This document shows, one piece after another, positions 61,363 through 64,000 of a DNA stretch of 64,000 nt. The position numbers and the translations under genes were made by a program. Numbering within the stretch: position 1 is the stretch's first letter; the number at the start of each line of letters is the position of its first letter. The notes under the pieces were generated by a model. That model had not been told where the DNA came from and searched no databases. It saw only the letters and a program-made list of their open reading frames with translations. The DNA is from Polytrichum commune (Eukaryota; Streptophyta; Polytrichopsida; Polytrichales; Polytrichaceae): contig OX485805.1 of assembly GCA_950295325.1 (NCBI GenBank), positions 18,029,501-18,093,500 of the forward strand. The letters are read 5' to 3'.

Positions 61363-61560
61363 TCAACTTTGCCTCGACTTCCGCATCTCATCCTCCTTAC
61401 AATATGAACGCGTCAACACACAACCATCAACTCCCTTTTTCGTACAATTTCCTGCACTTGGACTCCATAGTAGCTTTAGTTCATCACGTGTCCAAATTCG
61501 TTTGAGCATTTTGCTCCGAACTTGATCCTCAGTGAGTCTGAATCGGCACCAATCTTCCAT
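61363..61560 (-). CDS. Hypothetical open frame
   Basis: Sixty-five codons from an ATG at 61560 (MEDWCRFRLTEDQVRSKMLK...). The translation is charged and protein-like, and a GTAAGG donor-like site occurs near its end, so it could be an exon. No domain recognised. Confidence 0.2.
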   Translation of the reverse strand: MEDWCRFRLTEDQVRSKMLKRIWTRDELKLLWSPSAGNCTKKGVDGCVLTRSYCKEDEMRKSRQS

Positions 61561-61720
61561 TTAGCTTACGCTCTTGCTGCAGTTTCGAGTTCAGCACAGT
61601 TTGCGTTACGTGTCTATAGGTAGTTTTGCTCGGTGAACTTGATGAAGTTTTGCGGGTCTACTACTAGTACAGAAAACAAAGAAACTAAGAGAGCATCAAG
61701 TTGTGGTGGTTGCACATAAG

Positions 61721-61771
61721 ATGGAAGCTCACAACAACATCATCAACGCGCCTGGATTTCGGATGCTGCAG
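61721..61771 (+). other. Possible small first exon
   Basis: ATG at 61721 opens 17 codons (MEAHNNIINAPGFRMLQ) ending at a CAG|GTACTC donor. A matching acceptor (CTGCAG|GAAAAG) occurs near 62686. Joining them gives a frame that stops after about 21 further codons. Speculative. Confidence 0.2.
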
Positions 61772-62692
61772 GTACTCAGCCCACGCCCCTCTAATGATTC
61801 TAAGAAAAGAAGAGAAAAGAAGCTATTCTTGATCCACCTCACCAAGCTCAAGACCATCATGAGCATGAAATATTAAACCATTTGAACTACTTACAATAGA
61901 TTTCTTGCAGTCCTTCAGTTAGATTGGCAGCTGCAGTTGATGTAATCAGGTCATGGTGGAATTTTTGTTCATACGCCCCTATAAATCTGGCTTAGTTGTG
62001 AATCATTTAGTAGCAAATAGGAATTGGGTTTTGTGACTAAGTATACAGCAGTGGACGCAAGCTGCATAACATGATGCTAGTAGTTACAGAACAAATTTGG
62101 TATTTTTTAGCTTGAACCATTAGAATTTTCTGCGAGAAAAATTGCAACTTATACCGTAGTTGAGAGTGAAGTTGAAAACCAACACCCCATGAAAACATTT
62201 CAAAGTGTTCCTGCAGTGTTCCTAGTATTGTCAAAACTGATCTGAACAGGCTTAACCCATGTAGTGTGGCCTCCCTCAACTGTCTTGTGCTAGGGTTTGC
62301 AAGTGTTTCCAACGTGTTTTAAAGCGTTGTCGATTCAAAACGCTAGTCAATGCTAGTCCTCAGCGGTTTCATCTATATGTACAGATCAGTAGAAAACCCA
62401 CAAACAACACTAATTTTCAAGATTGAAAAAACATTTCTCTCAACTCCAAAGTTTGTAAGCTCAACGCTCATGTTCCTCGTTTGAGCCACCGATGTGCTCA
62501 TGTAATTTCTACTTCATCATAGGATCCCTATATATGCCGAAATGTTGATGTAACATGCATAGGTTTGCCATGGTATAGATTTGATGAACATCAATCAGCT
62601 AAGAGTGAGAGAGGTCACTTGAACACGATCGAGCTTGAACATATTTATAAATGCTCAAATTATAATATCTGGGACCACTATCTGCAGGAAAA

Positions 62693-62899
62693 GTGTGGGA
62701 CAACATTAATGATGCTAGGAGGTTTGACCAACTACTGTGGTGGTTATACTTAGCGGTTGAAAGAGAATGCTTGAAGAGGATTGAATCTTCCGCTGTGCCC
62801 ATTATCACCTCGTTGTGCAACTTGGAAGGATCTCAAACCCATCTGCCGCTAGCTATAATCAAGGAGCGAATTTTCGACTTGGTACGAGACGTGATATAA
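62693..62899 (+). CDS. Hypothetical open frame, possible exon
   Basis: Sixty-eight codons starting with a non-ATG (GTG) just after an acceptor-like CTGCAG. The translation (WDNINDARRFDQLLWWLYLA, later KERIFDLVRDVI) looks like a helical protein segment, with a stop at 62899. No family recognised. If real, it is a terminal exon whose upstream exons are not identified. Confidence 0.3.
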   Translation: MWDNINDARRFDQLLWWLYLAVERECLKRIESSAVPIITSLCNLEGSQTHLPLAIIKERIFDLVRDVI

Positions 62900-62901
62900 T
62901 C

Positions 62902-63081
62902 ATGTGGAGCTTCGCTGATTTATTTTTCGTGGGGATTTTCAGCATATTCATCAGCACCTCGATACTTCGAGTTTCAGCTCAAGGAGGTGATCCCCATAAC
63001 CCAACCTTAGTCCGTGCGCCTAGTATAATCTTAATTCCGGAGAATAGAAAGTTCGCTGGCTTGAACATGGGATGTCGATGA
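62902..63081 (+). CDS. Hypothetical 59-residue protein with signal-peptide-like N-terminus
   Basis: From ATG 62902: a start of MWSFADLFFVGIFSIFIS type, an uncharged hydrophobic stretch of about 20 residues, then LRVSAQG (a plausible cleavage context) and a polar tail of about 32 residues ending GLNMGCR. It begins three bases after the stop of the preceding frame. A secreted peptide is possible. Chance is also possible for a frame this short. Confidence 0.3.
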   Translation: MWSFADLFFVGIFSIFISTSILRVSAQGGDPHNPTLVRAPSIILIPENRKFAGLNMGCR

Positions 63082-64000
63082 ATTCCCCCAGTGGGCATGT
63101 ATGATGTGTTCTCGAGCACCCATTAATTCATCAGCTTTTTGTCCACTTCAAATTCACCACATGTTTCCGAATGTGATAAATTGCCCGAAGTTTGCTTGAA
63201 GCAGGTGTATATTTTGAAAGCCAATTGCTTACTAACTTAGGAACTTATGTTCTTTAGGAGTCAAGAGTGAGGACGGTGTAAAAGTTCTTGAGTCTCAACT
63301 ATGGGGCTTATAGTTACTAATACTAAGTGATTTTGTTGTATTCACTTCGAGTTTGAGCACGCTCGTAGAGAAATCATGTTAAGTCAAGCCTTGAAAATAA
63401 ATGACAAGCGCAACATGCATGGTCTCACCGTAGATTTTGACTCTTCTTTGGCAAATCAAATGTATTTTCTATTCAGGCTAAGGTAGGCTTACCAAAAACC
63501 AACACATAACCCTAAACTCAAACATGTGAACTCCCCAATTGTATAACTGCAGTATGCGGTGGTGCTTTTTATAGATTGAACATTGCGTTTTGGCCCATAT
63601 ATGTGTACCTTTTTTGCCATTTTAAAAACCGACTCGTGAACACTACTCCAAGAAATGAAGATATCATTGGTGTCTCTAAGGTAGGCATACCCAAAACAAA
63701 TCATGTATACTTTGTATATGCTTGACACATCAATTCTTCATTGCAACTTCTAGTTAATATGTGGAAAGAGGGAACTATTGCATATAATGAGTGTACCTCT
63801 CATCCATCCAACATTAAAACTTCACCACCCCCCATAGGTTTGTTGTCATTTCATCTCAAATGACTTGGACTAGATTGATTCGAGGTCTTTGAAACTAATT
63901 TCGGTGGCAAGTCAACTAAAAATAGTAACCTCCAAGTTGCATAATATTTCAGGGCTTTTATGTTGGAGGAATGAGAGGTACGTTCGTATGCCATGATTCC
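63082..64000. other. Intergenic, no gene recognised
   Basis: AT-rich. No element boundaries or coding frames that I can support. Confidence 0.4.

Noticed and set aside
61721-62753. Two-exon mini-gene joining 61771 to 62686
   Set aside because: The join gives a product of under 40 residues with no recognisable features. Splice sites of this quality occur often by chance.

Overview
This is nuclear DNA from a land plant. The evidence is GT-AG introns with short conserved exons, a plant-type LSD1/LOL zinc-finger gene, a plant-type MRS2 magnesium transporter, a LAG1/LOH ceramide synthase, a nuclear-encoded mitochondrial SDH2, and AT-rich intergenic DNA full of small inverted-repeat elements. I cannot fix the lineage from sequence alone. 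Nothing prokaryotic is present, so operators, riboswitches and ribosome binding sites do not apply.

Layout. 1-8.5 kb holds no convincing gene. It contains a PIF/Harbinger-like MITE, an element built of palindromic minisatellite units, and a degenerate tandem array that runs up to a GC-rich island. 8.5-10.5 kb is a CpG-rich promoter/leader followed by an uninterrupted LSD1-like CDS (9920-10516, +). 16.25-17.54 kb is a two-exon SDH2 (+). 19.08-24.5 kb (-) is a gene I assembled from eight exons. It encodes a methyltransferase-like Rossmann domain joined to a complete riboflavin kinase domain, and only its 5' end is unresolved. 25.96-31.37 kb (+) is a seven-exon MRS2/CorA Mg2+ transporter lying head-to-head with the previous gene. 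33.24-44.19 kb (+) is a six-exon ceramide synthase whose introns are loaded with MITEs and whose fifth exon has a partial tandem copy just upstream. 44.2-61 kb is mostly repeats, including a long-TIR Mutator-like element with a second element nested inside it. 61-63.1 kb holds only weak candidates, among them a 59-residue ORF with a signal-peptide-like start.

The five genes are unlinked housekeeping or regulatory functions: cell-death/transcription regulation, respiration, flavin metabolism, Mg2+ transport and sphingolipid synthesis. There is no sign of a cluster or shared pathway. The observations most worth following are the methyltransferase-riboflavin kinase fusion, the duplicated exon in the ceramide synthase gene, and the amplification of an intron/exon boundary inside MRS2 intron 1. 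All joins below were made by eye from splice-site consensus and reading-frame continuity. No database search was run.
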